This document shows positions 25,017 to 33,513 of a DNA stretch of 64,000 bases, one piece after another. The notes beneath the pieces are model-generated. The model was given only the letters and a program-made list of their open reading frames with translations. It searched no databases and was not told the DNA's origin. The DNA is taken from NCBI GenBank assembly GCA_016861185.1, contig BOKW01000007.1, positions 1 to 64,000 on the forward strand, in the 5' to 3' direction. Within the stretch, counting starts at the first letter, position 1; every line of letters starts with the position of its first letter. The position numbers and the translations under genes are program-made. The DNA is from Betaproteobacteria bacterium (GTDB lineage: Bacteria; Pseudomonadota; Gammaproteobacteria; Burkholderiales; Burkholderiaceae_F).

Positions 25017-25243
25017 GGCGGCTGCTGCAACGGGCCGCCGGGATCGCCGGGATGTATGGGCGCGACGCGATGGCGACGCAGCGCCCTGGATCGGAACTAG
25101 AAACCGACTCCGTCAGCGTGTCGGCACCGGCGTCGGCTCTCCTTCGCGAGCGTCTTGTGGCGCGCGCTTTCTGGCGGTGCAAGTTCGATCCGAGAGCGTC
25201 TCCTGAGCACCGCCGGGTGCCGAGGCATGGCCAACATGAGGCG

Positions 25244-26509
25244 CTACGGCACCCTTACCCACAACCGCGCCAGATCCGCCGTCCCGTCGGTGCCGCTGAC
25301 CGTCTTGAGCACCTGCGCGGCACGGCCCTTCTGGCCGGCGCGCAGCAGCGCAATGCCGAGGTGAAGATTGGCGTCGTGCGGGCGCTTGAGCCCGCCCTTG
25401 GCGATGCCCTGCTGCATCAGCGCAATGCCCTTGTCGTGCTGGCCGAGCGCGGTGTACGCGAGCCCGATGCGCACCAGCGTGTTGCCGTCTTTCTCGGCGG
25501 CTGCTTCGGCTTCGGCGTTCTTCAGCATCGCCGGCGCCTCGTTGGCGCGCTGGGTCGCGAGCGCGAGCAGCCGCTGGTGCCGCTCCGCTTCGGGACCCTT
25601 GCCCAGCGCACCGGAGGCGAAGCCCTCGTCGAGCACCTTCTTGGCCTCGGCTGCCTGACCTTCTTGCAGCGCAAGCTGCGCCATCTCGAAGTAGTCGTTC
25701 GCGCCGTTCATCGTCTTCGTCGCGAGCTTCAGGCGCAGCACGTCGAGCGTGAGCCGGCTGGAGAATCCGGGCTTCGATTCGATTCGCCGCAGCAGGTCGG
25801 CCCAGTACTCGCGCTTCGGGTAGTAGGCGACCAGCCGCTCGAGCGCCGCGATGTACGCGCTGCGGTCGCCGCCGTTGCGCGCGGCGACGTTGGCGAGAAG
25901 CTGAAGCTTGTCCTCGGGCGGGGTCTGCCCGGCGCGTTCGGCCGCCTGGATGTCGGCGAGCGCCTCGCGGCTCGCGGCAGCGTAGTCGCCGGCGAGGTAG
26001 TAGGACTGGATCATCAGCGTGCGCGTGGCCTGGTCGCCGGGATTGCTCTTGAGCGCGCGCGCGGCCCAGTTCGCGGCGTTGCCGTAGTCCTTGGCGCGGT
26101 AGTACAGCGCTGCTACGTTGGCGGCATAGCGGCTCTGCTCGGCTTCCGGCAAACGGCCCGAGGCGATCAGCGCCTGGAACGACTTGATCGCTTGTTCGTA
26201 GTCGCCGGCCTGCGAAGCGGCCGAGGCGCGCATCTGTTCGAGCACGAAGTTCTCGTAGGCCGTGCGGTTGGGCACGGCCTCGGCTTCGCGCAGCTTGGCG
26301 AGCGCCTCCTTGAATTTCTGCGCCTTGATCAGATCGCGCGCCGCCTGCAGCGGCTTGCCGATTTCGGCGCGGACCTGTTCGCCCTGCGCGTGCGCCGTCG
26401 CCCAGCTCAAACCGCCTCCGGCGTCGGTCTGCAGCCCGAAAGCGGCCGCGACCGCCATGGCCAGGGTCGACGCGCGCAGCGCCGCTCGAAGGGGGGTCTT
26501 CCGATGCAT
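25244..26509 (-). CDS. Exported TPR-repeat protein of the tonB-exb operon
   Basis: This 421-residue protein has a signal peptide (MHRKTPLRAALRASTLAMAV onward to AHAQ). The rest is helical with several TPR-like repeats (ARDLIKAQKFKEALAKLREA, YEQAIKSFQALIASG, YYRAKDYGNAANWAARALKSNPG, IGLAYTALGQHDKGIALMQQGI). It is probably a periplasmic scaffold. AAGGAG lies eight bases before the ATG at 26509. It is the last gene after tonB, exbB and two exbD genes, so it may organise this Ton complex; that role is inference. CpoB beside Tol-Pal offers a parallel: a TPR protein attached to a related motor. Confidence 0.85.
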   Translation of the reverse strand: MHRKTPLRAALRASTLAMAVAAAFGLQTDAGGGLSWATAHAQGEQVRAEIGKPLQAARDLIKAQKFKEALAKLREAEAVPNRTAYENFVLEQMRASAASQAGDYEQAIKSFQALIASGRLPEAEQSRYAANVAALYYRAKDYGNAANWAARALKSNPGDQATRTLMIQSYYLAGDYAAASREALADIQAAERAGQTPPEDKLQLLANVAARNGGDRSAYIAALERLVAYYPKREYWADLLRRIESKPGFSSRLTLDVLRLKLATKTMNGANDYFEMAQLALQEGQAAEAKKVLDEGFASGALGKGPEAERHQRLLALATQRANEAPAMLKNAEAEAAAEKDGNTLVRIGLAYTALGQHDKGIALMQQGIAKGGLKRPHDANLHLGIALLRAGQKGRAAQVLKTVSGTDGTADLARLWVRVP

Positions 26510-26645
26510 AAGCAACTCTCCTTAGTGGCGAGTCGTAGCCAGCGAACAGAGCAAGCGACCGGCGCCGGGGCGATTCGTTCCGACCCCAGAACGCTCTCAC
26601 CGCGCCGCAGCGCGGTGCGAACCGAACGGGTGCGCCGCGCTGCGC

Positions 26646-27077
26646 TCAGCGCACGAACTGTTCGTTGCCGACCAGTCCGAGTTTGGTGACGCCGAGCCGC
26701 TGCGCCGCCGCCATCACCGCCGCCACGTCCTTGTACTCCGCGAGCTTGTTCGGACGCAGATGCACTTCCGGCTGGACCGGTCGGGCGGCCGCGTCGATCA
26801 GGCGCGCCTCGAGCGCGGCCTTGTCGGGAACGATTTCGCCGTTCCAGAAGATCGTGCCGTCGAAGTCGACGTCGATCGTGATCACCTGCGGCTGTTCGAT
26901 CGGCGGCGGCGGATTGCCGACGGGCATGTTCAGGTTGACCGCGTGAAGCTGGATCGGAATCGTGATGATCAGCATCACCAGCAGCACCAGCATCACGTCG
27001 ATCAATGGCGTGGTGTTGATGTCGATCATCACGTCCGGTTCCTGCGAGCCGCCGCCGGGGCCGACGTTCATTGCCAT
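26646..27077 (-). CDS. exbD: ExbD family protein, second copy
   Basis: This ExbD/TolR family subunit has 143 residues, one membrane helix and a periplasmic domain. The membrane motif DINTTPLIDVMLVLLVMLIITIP contains the conserved aspartate. The N-terminus is glycine-rich (MAMNVGPGGGSQEPD), as in its neighbour. It ends with RLGVTKLGLVGNEQF. It lies 14 bases after the first exbD and differs from it over most of its length, so this is an old duplication. Systems with two ExbD proteins are known in Xanthomonas. Confidence 0.95.
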   Translation of the reverse strand: MAMNVGPGGGSQEPDVMIDINTTPLIDVMLVLLVMLIITIPIQLHAVNLNMPVGNPPPPIEQPQVITIDVDFDGTIFWNGEIVPDKAALEARLIDAAARPVQPEVHLRPNKLAEYKDVAAVMAAAQRLGVTKLGLVGNEQFVR

Positions 27078-27091
27078 CGTGCTCTCCTCGA

Positions 27092-27523
27092 TCAGACGCC
27101 GCGCGCCGGCGGTTCGGTCACGAATCCGACCTTCTGGATGCCGGCGCGCTGGCAGGCGAACACCACGCGGCCGACGAACTCATAGCGGCCGGCCAGATCG
27201 CCGCGGATGTGGACCTCGGGTTGCGGCTGCTGCGTGGCGATCTTCTTCAGCCGGTTCACCAGATCCTCGTTGTCGCGCACGAGCTGCAGACCCCAGTAGA
27301 CGTCGCCGTCCTTGGTGACCGCGATCTCGATGTTCTCCGGCTTGGTCTGGCGCGGGACGTTCGTTTCCTTGGGAAGCTGCAGCGCTATCGACTGCGTGAT
27401 GACCGGGATCGTGACGAGGAAGATGATCAGCAGTACCAGCATCACGTCCACGAGCGGCGTGGTGTTGATGGCCGAGATCGCTTCGTCCTCGCCGCCTTCG
27501 GCGGGACCGACACTCATCGCCAT
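27092..27523 (-). CDS. exbD: ExbD family protein, first copy
   Basis: This ExbD proton-channel subunit has 143 residues and one membrane helix. The motif SAINTTPLVDVMLVLLIIFLVTIPV includes the essential aspartate. The periplasmic domain has QPEVHIRGDLAGRYEFVGRVVFACQRAGIQKVGFV. It lies 28 bases downstream of exbB and 14 bases upstream of the second exbD. With ExbB it should form the motor that drives TonB. Confidence 0.95.
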   Translation of the reverse strand: MAMSVGPAEGGEDEAISAINTTPLVDVMLVLLIIFLVTIPVITQSIALQLPKETNVPRQTKPENIEIAVTKDGDVYWGLQLVRDNEDLVNRLKKIATQQPQPEVHIRGDLAGRYEFVGRVVFACQRAGIQKVGFVTEPPARGV

Positions 27524-27551
27524 GGCGAGACTCCTTGGGTGGGGCGGCCGA

Positions 27552-28433
27552 CTAGCGCGCGGGTGCGGCGGCCTTCGCCTCGGGGCGCGCCCCGAGCAGC
27601 ACGGAGTGCAGGTCCGCGCCGAAGCCGCGCACCGTCTCCATCACGACCTTGTTGCGGCGGACGAGCCAGTTGTAGCCCATGACCGCCGGCACCGCGACCG
27701 CGAGGCCCAGCGCTGTCATGATCAGCGCCTCCCCGACCGGTCCGGCCACCTTGTCGATCGACGCCTGACCCGCGATGCCGATGGCGGTCAGCGCGTGATA
27801 GATGCCCCACACCGTACCGAACAGGCCCACGAACGGCGCGGTCGAACCGACCGTCGCGAGAAACGCGAGTCCGTCCTGCATGCGATTCTGCACGGCGTCG
27901 ACGGCGCGCTGCACCGACATCGTGACCCAGGTGTTCAGATCGATGTTCTCCGTCAGCGCCCCCTCGTGGTGTTCGTTGGCCTCGAGTCCCGTCTCGGCGA
28001 TGTAGCGGAACGCGCTGTTGGCCTTCAGCCGCTTCGCGCCTTCCTTCAACGAAGGCGCCTTCCAGAACGAAGTCCGCATCTCGCGGCCTTCGCGGATCAG
28101 CCGGTACTGCTCCCACAGCTTGACGAAGATGATGTACCAGCTCCCCATCGACATGATCACCAGGATGATCAGCGTGCCCTTCGACACCCAGTCGCCCTGA
28201 CGCCACATCGCCTCGATCCCGTAGGGGTTCTCGATCGTTTCCTTCGTCACGGTGGGTGTCACGGGAGACACGGGGGCGGCGGCGGGCGCCGGGGGCACCG
28301 CGGGGGCGGCTGCGGGAGTCGCCGGGTCGGCGGATTTCGCGGCGTCCTGCGCGTGCGACACGGTCGGCGCGGCCAGGCCCGCCGCCAGGAACACGGCCAT
28401 GCAGATTGCACAGCGACGGACAAACTGAATCAT
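27552..28433 (-). CDS. exbB: ExbB, motor subunit of the Ton system
   Basis: This MotA/TolQ/ExbB family protein has 293 residues. It has a cleavable-looking signal sequence (MIQFVRRCAICMAVFLAAGLAAP), an alanine/proline-rich periplasmic stretch, and three membrane helices: near residue 90 (GTLIILVIMSMGSWYIIFV) and two in the C-terminal half (STAPFVGLFGTVWGIYHAL, VGEALIMTALGLAVAVPAVMGYN). GLFGTVWGI is the family signature. The long periplasmic N-terminus distinguishes it from TolQ and matches longer ExbB proteins. GGAG lies upstream of the ATG at 28433. Confidence 0.96.
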   Translation of the reverse strand: MIQFVRRCAICMAVFLAAGLAAPTVSHAQDAAKSADPATPAAAPAVPPAPAAAPVSPVTPTVTKETIENPYGIEAMWRQGDWVSKGTLIILVIMSMGSWYIIFVKLWEQYRLIREGREMRTSFWKAPSLKEGAKRLKANSAFRYIAETGLEANEHHEGALTENIDLNTWVTMSVQRAVDAVQNRMQDGLAFLATVGSTAPFVGLFGTVWGIYHALTAIGIAGQASIDKVAGPVGEALIMTALGLAVAVPAVMGYNWLVRRNKVVMETVRGFGADLHSVLLGARPEAKAAAPAR

Positions 28434-28529
28434 TGGAAGTCTCCTCGTGGAAGAAGGTGCGATTGGGATCAGCGGTCGACCCGAGCAGCGCGGTGGCACC
28501 GCCTCACGACCGGCCTCGCTCCATGAAAG

Positions 28530-29180
28530 TCAGCGGATCTTAAAGCTCACGGGTGCCTGTACTCGGATGTCCTGCCCTTGCCCCTGGCACGACAACCGCG
28601 TCTGGACGACGCTGAGCGAGGGGCGATTGAAGACGCGGTTGCTCGAAGAGCGGATGACCGGATCGCGGATCTGACCGCTCGCGGTCACCGTGAACTCGAT
28701 CAACACTTCACCTTCGATGCCGTCCAGCAACGCCTCCCGCGGGTACGGGATCGAAGACATCACCTCGCGGTAGTTCGCGCACACGACCTGTGCACTGCGT
28801 ACCGCCGGCTGCGGCGGCGCCGGTGCTTCGGGAACGCGCTGGATCACCGGTGCCTGCGGCGCCGGCGGCGCCTCCTGCGTGACGACCGAAATGGTCGGCG
28901 CGGGTGTCGGCGGCGGCGCGATCGCGATCTCCGGCGGCGGGATGAACGGCGGCGGCGGCGCGGCAAGCTTCGGCGGCGGCGGAACGACTTCAGGCGGCGG
29001 AGGCGGCTTCTTAATCACCTCCTCGATCACCTTGACCTCGATCGGTCCTTTGACGACCTCGACGACCTTGCGCGCGAGCCCGCTGACGAGCGCCCAGCCG
29101 ATGAGGACGTGCAGCAGCACGACTGCTCCGATGCCGACGAGATGCCGGGCCGGATTGCGCTGCTGGCGCGCAAAATCCAT
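28530..29180 (-). CDS. tonB: TonB energy transducer
   Basis: TonB is anchored in the inner membrane and spans the periplasm to activate receptors. The 216-residue protein has one N-terminal helix (HLVGIGAVVLLHVLIGWALVSG), a proline-rich region (KKPPPPPEVVPPPPKLAAPPPPFIPPPE) and a C-terminal TonB domain (SIPYPREALLDGIEGEVLIEFTVTASGQIRDPVI). The ATG at 29180 has GGAGG four bases upstream. A TAGAAT -10-like element lies at 29216-29221. It heads the operon tonB-exbB-exbD-exbD-TPR, convergent with the receptor genes. Confidence 0.95.
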   Translation of the reverse strand: MDFARQQRNPARHLVGIGAVVLLHVLIGWALVSGLARKVVEVVKGPIEVKVIEEVIKKPPPPPEVVPPPPKLAAPPPPFIPPPEIAIAPPPTPAPTISVVTQEAPPAPQAPVIQRVPEAPAPPQPAVRSAQVVCANYREVMSSIPYPREALLDGIEGEVLIEFTVTASGQIRDPVIRSSSNRVFNRPSLSVVQTRLSCQGQGQDIRVQAPVSFKIR

Positions 29181-29215
29181 GGAGCCTCCTCGGGTTCGAT
29201 TTTTGAAAGTGCGCG

Positions 29216-29221
29216 ATTCTA
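29216..29221 (-). promoter_or_regulatory. Possible -10 element of the tonB operon
   Basis: On the minus strand TAGAAT is followed at once by CGCGCAC, the same shape as at glyQ and the tRNA promoters. A transcript from here would have a leader of about 30 bases containing the GGAGG of tonB. The -35 is not obvious. No Fur-like box was recognised. Confidence 0.45.
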
Positions 29222-29311
29222 GTGATTCGCGCAAGCTTTGCACCCTGCATGCGCACCAAATCGCTGCCGCACTGCAGCGACGAGCGGCCGCCCAAACCGC
29301 GGCCGAGGCGT

Positions 29312-30343
29312 CTAGAAAAGTTCGCCTAAACCGCCTGCGCGCTGCGGTTCGGCGATGCCGAAGTGCCGGTACGCGCTGACGGCTGCGACGCGCCCGCGCG
29401 GAGTCCGCTGCAGCATGCCCTGCTGGATCAGGAACGGTTCGACGACGTCTTCGAGCGTGTCGCGCTCCTCGCCGACCGCGGCGGCAAGATTGTCGATGCC
29501 GACCGGCCCGCCGCCGAAGCGTTCGATCACCGCGCGCAGCAGTTTGCGGTCCATCACGTCCAGCCCGAGCGCGTCCACATCAAGCATCGCGAGCGCGCGG
29601 TCGGCGACCTCGCGCGTGATCTGCCCGCTTTCCTTCACTTCGGCAAAGTCGCGCACGCGCCGCAGCAGCCGGTTGGCGATGCGCGGCGTGCCGCGCGAAC
29701 GGCGCGCGATCTCGCGCGCGCCGCCGGCGTCGATCTCGGCGCGCAGCAATCGCGCCGAGCGCGTGACGATCGCCGTCAGTTCATCGTCCGTGTAGAACTC
29801 CAGCCGCGCGACGATGCCGAAGCGATCGCGCAGCGGATTGGTCAGCATGCCCGCGCGCGTGGTGGCGCCGACCAGCGTGAAGGGCGGCAGGTCGAGCTTG
29901 ATCGAGCGCGCCGCCGGGCCTTCGCCGATCATGATGTCGATCTGGAAGTCCTCGAGCGCCGGGTACAGGATCTCCTCGACGACGGGGCTCAACCGATGGA
30001 TCTCGTCGATGAACAGCACGTCGTTGCGCTCGAGATTGGTCAGCAGCGCCGCGAGGTCGCCGGGACGCTCGAGCACCGGCCCGCTGGTCTGCCGCAGATT
30101 GACGCCCATCTCGTGCGCGATGATGTGCGCAAGCGTGGTCTTGCCGAGCCCCGGCGGGCCGAACAGCAGCACGTGGTCGAGCGCCTCGCCGCGGTTGCGC
30201 GCGGCGCTGACGAAGATCTCGAGCTGCTCGCGGATCTTCGCCTGGCCGACGTACTCGGAAAGCCGCTGCGGACGCAACGCGCGTTCGACCGCTTCTTCGT
30301 TCGGTGAAGAAGGGGTGGCGGCGACGATGCGGTCTTCGAGCAT
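29312..30343 (-). CDS. ruvB: RuvB, Holliday-junction branch-migration ATPase
   Basis: RuvB is the hexameric motor that drives branch migration with RuvA. The 343-residue protein has the N-terminal [18 protein letters not shown] segment, Walker [12 protein letters not shown], Walker [10 protein letters not shown], sensor region GATTRAG and the C-terminal winged helix ([28 protein letters not shown]). It is the last gene of the block dusB-fis-purH-ruvC-ruvA-ruvB, separated from ruvA by 45 bases that contain a palindromic repeat. Confidence 0.98.
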   Translation of the reverse strand: MLEDRIVAATPSSPNEEAVERALRPQRLSEYVGQAKIREQLEIFVSAARNRGEALDHVLLFGPPGLGKTTLAHIIAHEMGVNLRQTSGPVLERPGDLAALLTNLERNDVLFIDEIHRLSPVVEEILYPALEDFQIDIMIGEGPAARSIKLDLPPFTLVGATTRAGMLTNPLRDRFGIVARLEFYTDDELTAIVTRSARLLRAEIDAGGAREIARRSRGTPRIANRLLRRVRDFAEVKESGQITREVADRALAMLDVDALGLDVMDRKLLRAVIERFGGGPVGIDNLAAAVGEERDTLEDVVEPFLIQQGMLQRTPRGRVAAVSAYRHFGIAEPQRAGGLGELF

Positions 30344-30350
30344 TCTTCCA

Positions 30351-30387
30351 CCCTCTCCCCTTGCGGGAGAGGGGCCGGAGGAGGGGG
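30351..30387. repeat. GGGAGAGGG-type palindrome between ruvA and ruvB
   Basis: CCCTCTCCC-CTTGC-GGGAGAGGG forms a 9-bp hairpin followed by GGCCGGAGGAGGGGG. It is the same family as the repeat at 12205. It fills nearly the whole gap between the ruvA stop and the ruvB start. No T-run follows on either strand, so it should not block transcription into ruvB. Confidence 0.65.
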
Positions 30388-30388
30388 A

Positions 30389-30970
30389 TCAGGACTTCGC
30401 GAGCGATTTTAGGGCGATGCGGATGCCGTCCGAGACACCCGTGCCGGGCGGCACCTGCTTGACTGCCAGCATCGCCTCCTTTTCCGAGTAGCCGAGGGCC
30501 GTCAGCGCGCGCAGCACGTCGGCGCCGGCGTCGCTGCGCGCGGCCGCCGCGCCCGCGCCTTCGAGCGCGGCGCCGAGCTTGCCCTTCAATTCGAGCAGTA
30601 GCCGCTCCGCGGTCTTCTTGCCGATGCCGGGGATCTTCGTCAAGCGGCCGCTTTCCTGCAGCGTGACCGCCTGCGCCAGTTCGTCGACGCTGAGCCCCGA
30701 CAGCACCGCGAGCGCCGTGCGCGCGCCCACCCCCGAAATCCGGATCAGCTCGCGGAACGCGTTGCGCTCGGAGGCCGTGCCGAAGCCGAACAGCAGATGC
30801 GCGTCCTCGCGCACAACCAGATGCGTCAACAGCGTCACGCGCTCGCCGACCGCGCCGAGGTTGTAGAACGTGCTCATCGGTACATCGACCTCGTAGGCGA
30901 CGCCGCCCACGTCGACCACCACCGCGGGCGGGTTCTTTTCGAGCAGCGTGCCGGACAGGCGGCCGATCAT
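30389..30970 (-). CDS. ruvA: RuvA, Holliday-junction-binding subunit
   Basis: RuvA binds four-way junctions and loads RuvB. The 193-residue protein starts [28 protein letters not shown] (OB-fold). It contains the helix-hairpin-helix pair [19 protein letters not shown] and [23 protein letters not shown]. The C-terminal domain III is [23 protein letters not shown], the RuvB contact. The start at 30970 lies four bases after the ruvC stop; the longer open frame upstream is not RuvA-like. Confidence 0.97.
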   Translation of the reverse strand: MIGRLSGTLLEKNPPAVVVDVGGVAYEVDVPMSTFYNLGAVGERVTLLTHLVVREDAHLLFGFGTASERNAFRELIRISGVGARTALAVLSGLSVDELAQAVTLQESGRLTKIPGIGKKTAERLLLELKGKLGAALEGAGAAAARSDAGADVLRALTALGYSEKEAMLAVKQVPPGTGVSDGIRIALKSLAKS

Positions 30971-30974
30971 CGCT

Positions 30975-31529
30975 TCAACCGACCAGCCGCCCGTCGCGCA
31001 CACGCCAGCCGCGGCGCGGCGCAGCGCGGCCGGCGCGCGCGACGGCATGCAGCAAGCCGCCGCTGTGCGCGTGGCAGATCGCGCAGGCCAGCGCATCGGC
31101 CGCGTCAGCGGCCGGCGCTTTCGGCAGCGCGAGCAGCCGCTGCACCATCGCCTGCACCTGCGTCTTGTCGGCCTTGCCGTGGCCGGTCACGGCCTGCTTG
31201 ACCTGCAGCGCGGTGTACTCGTGCACGGCGAGCCGCCGCGCGACGAGCGCCGTGATCGCCGCGCCGCGCGCTTGGCCGAGCAGCAGCGTGGACTGCGGAT
31301 TGACGTTGACGAACACCTTCTCCACGACTGCGACCGCCGGCTGCGTGCGCTCGACGACCTCGGTCAGTCCTGCGAGGATCGCGCCGAGCCGCGCCGGCAG
31401 TTCGTCGGCGGCAATGCGCAGCACGCCGCATTCGACGAAGCGCAACCGCATGCCGACTTGATCGATGACGCCGAAACCCGTGCGCTGCAAACCGGGGTCG
31501 ATGCCGAGGATGCGGATGGAAGAGGACAC
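30975..31529 (-). CDS. ruvC: RuvC, Holliday-junction resolvase
   Basis: RuvC is a dimeric nuclease that cuts junctions. The 184-residue protein begins [22 protein letters not shown], with the first catalytic Asp in [29 protein letters not shown] carries the catalytic Glu, and HSGGLLHAV and [19 protein letters not shown] contain the C-terminal acidic site. GTG at 31529 is the start that gives the family N-terminus; no ATG is nearby. It is separated from purH by a 68-base gap with an inverted repeat. Confidence 0.96.
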   Translation of the reverse strand: MSSSIRILGIDPGLQRTGFGVIDQVGMRLRFVECGVLRIAADELPARLGAILAGLTEVVERTQPAVAVVEKVFVNVNPQSTLLLGQARGAAITALVARRLAVHEYTALQVKQAVTGHGKADKTQVQAMVQRLLALPKAPAADAADALACAICHAHSGGLLHAVARAGRAAPRRGWRVRDGRLVG

Positions 31530-31559
31530 GCGGGCATTCTGCCACGCGCCCTCACTGCG

Positions 31560-31607
31560 CCGGCATTGAGACGCCGCGTTTCGACGCGGCGCCGCCGTCA
31601 ATGCCGG
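31560..31607. repeat. Two-storey inverted repeat at the purH stop codon
   Basis: Arms CCGGCATTGA (31560-31569) and TCAATGCCGG (31598-31607) enclose a second perfect stem CGCCGCG/CGCGGCG. The right outer arm covers the purH stop codon. No T-run follows on the minus strand, so it is not a classical terminator. It could slow decay or partly uncouple ruvC from purH; this is inference. Confidence 0.6.
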
Positions 31608-33148
31608 AAGTGCCGCGTCCCGGTGAAGACCATCGCGACGCCGCGCTCGTTGGCGGCGGCGATCACTTCGGCGTCGCGCAGGCTGCCGCCGGGCTGGATC
31701 ACGCAGGCGGCACCCGCGTCGGCGACGACGTCGAGGCCGTCGCGGAACGGGAAGAACGCGTCGCTCGCGACCGCCGAGCCTGGGAGCGAGAGCCCCGCTT
31801 CCTTCGCCTTGATCGACGCGATGCGCGCCGAGTCGAGCCGGCTCATCTGGCCAGCGCCGACGCCGAGCGTGGCGCCGCCGCGCGCGAAGACGATCGTGTT
31901 GGACTTGACGAACTTCGCCACGCGCCACGCGAACATCAGGTCGTCGATCTGCGCGGCGGTCGGCGCGCGCTTCGTCACGACCTTCAGCTCCGCCGGCTGC
32001 ACCTGCTTCAGGTCGGGCGACTGCAGCAGCATGCCGCCGCCGACGCGCTTGAAGTCGAAGTCGTTGTGCGCGTCGCCAAGAGCAATCTCCAGCAGGCGCA
32101 CGTTCTGCTTCGCCGCGAACACCGCTCGCGCATCGGCATCAAACTCCGGCGCGATCACGACTTCGACGAACTGCTTGGCGATCGCCTGCGCGCACGCGCC
32201 GTCGACCGGGCGGTTGAACGCGATGATGCCGCCGAAAGCGGAAGTTGGATCGGTCCTGAACGCCTTTGCGTACACCTCGGCCACGGTGGTGCCGATCGCG
32301 ACCCCGCAAGGGTTGGCGTGCTTGACGATCACGCACGCGGTTTCGGCGAACGAGCGCACGCACTCCCACGCCGCGTCGGCGTCGGCGATGTTGTTGTAGG
32401 AAAGCTCCTTGCCCTGAAGCTGCGCGTAGCCGGCAAGCAGGCCCGCGCCGACCGTGCGCTCGCGATAGAACGCCGCCGACTGATGCGGGTTCTCGCCGTA
32501 ACGCATCTGCTGCACCTTGACCCACTGGCGCGTCAGCACCTGCGGGAAGGCGCCGCGCGCGCCGTCGTCGCCGAGCGAGGTCAGGTAGTTGACGATCGCG
32601 CCGTCGTAGCGGGCGGTGTGCGCGAAGACCTTCTTGGCCAGTTCGAGCCGGGTCGCGGCGCTCACCGCGCCGTGCTGCTGCAGCTCTTCGCGCACGCGCG
32701 GGTAGTCGGCCGGATCGACGACGACCGCGACCGAGCCGTGGTTCTTCGCGGCCGCGCGCAGCATCGCGGGGCCCCCGATGTCGATGTTCTCGATCGCGTC
32801 GTCGAAGGTGCAATCGGCTTTCGCAACGGTCTGCTCGAACGGATACAGGTTGACGACCAGCAGCTCGATCGGATCGATGCCAAGCTCGGTGAGCGACTTC
32901 ACGTGCGCGGGATCGTCGCGCCGCGCGAGCAGCCCGGCGTGGATGCGCGGGTTCAGCGTCTTGACGCGGCCGTCGAGGATCTCGGGGAAGCCCGTGTACT
33001 GCGCGACCTCGGTGACCGCGATGCCGTTGTCGGCGAGCAGCTTCGCGGTGCCGCCGGTCGAAAGGATCCCGTAGCCCTGCGCCGCGAGGAAACGCGCAAA
33101 GTCGACGACGCCGGCCTTGTCCGAAACGCTGATCAGTGCCTGCTTCAT
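31598..33148 (-). CDS. purH: PurH, bifunctional AICAR transformylase / IMP cyclohydrolase
   Basis: PurH catalyses the last two steps of IMP synthesis. The 516-residue protein has the N-terminal MGS-like cyclohydrolase domain ([55 protein letters not shown]). The transformylase domain shows [28 protein letters not shown] with the catalytic Lys-His, and [15 protein letters not shown]. The length is normal. It lies 15 bases after fis, as in other betaproteobacteria. Confidence 0.98.
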   Translation of the reverse strand: MKQALISVSDKAGVVDFARFLAAQGYGILSTGGTAKLLADNGIAVTEVAQYTGFPEILDGRVKTLNPRIHAGLLARRDDPAHVKSLTELGIDPIELLVVNLYPFEQTVAKADCTFDDAIENIDIGGPAMLRAAAKNHGSVAVVVDPADYPRVREELQQHGAVSAATRLELAKKVFAHTARYDGAIVNYLTSLGDDGARGAFPQVLTRQWVKVQQMRYGENPHQSAAFYRERTVGAGLLAGYAQLQGKELSYNNIADADAAWECVRSFAETACVIVKHANPCGVAIGTTVAEVYAKAFRTDPTSAFGGIIAFNRPVDGACAQAIAKQFVEVVIAPEFDADARAVFAAKQNVRLLEIALGDAHNDFDFKRVGGGMLLQSPDLKQVQPAELKVVTKRAPTAAQIDDLMFAWRVAKFVKSNTIVFARGGATLGVGAGQMSRLDSARIASIKAKEAGLSLPGSAVASDAFFPFRDGLDVVADAGAACVIQPGGSLRDAEVIAAANERGVAMVFTGTRHFRH

Positions 33149-33163
33149 TCGGAGTTTCGGTGT

Positions 33164-33487
33164 TCAGAGCAGGCGATAGTCCTGCAGCTTCTTGCGCAGC
33201 GTATTGCGGTTGATGCCGAGCAGCTCGGCCGCCGCCGACTGGTTGCCGCCGGCGCGCGCCATCGCATACTGCAGCAACGGGCGTTCGACCGCCTGCAGCA
33301 CCATCTCGTGCAGCGCGTGCGGCTTGGCGCCGTCGAGGTCCGCGAAGTACTGGTCGAGGCTGCGCAGCACGGCCTGCTCGAGCGTTTCGCCGCCGCGTCC
33401 GCCCGCGCGCGCGGGACCCGCAGCGCCGCGATCGATGCCGCCGTTCAGTTGCCGGTTGATCGTCCGCGGTGGCGTGTTCGCTCCCAT
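33164..33487 (-). CDS. fis: Fis family nucleoid protein
   Basis: Fis is a small DNA-bending protein that affects rRNA promoters and recombination. The 107-residue protein has a disordered glycine/arginine-rich start. The core is LEQAVLRSLDQYFADLDG and the C-terminal helix-turn-helix is GGNQSAAAELLGINRNTLRKKLQDY, the family signature. ATG at 33487 follows GGAGGAACC. It lies between dusB and purH, the usual dusB-fis pairing. Confidence 0.96.
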   Translation of the reverse strand: MGANTPPRTINRQLNGGIDRGAAGPARAGGRGGETLEQAVLRSLDQYFADLDGAKPHALHEMVLQAVERPLLQYAMARAGGNQSAAAELLGINRNTLRKKLQDYRLL

Positions 33488-33513
33488 GGTTCCTCCGGTT
33501 CTTGTGATGTGGT

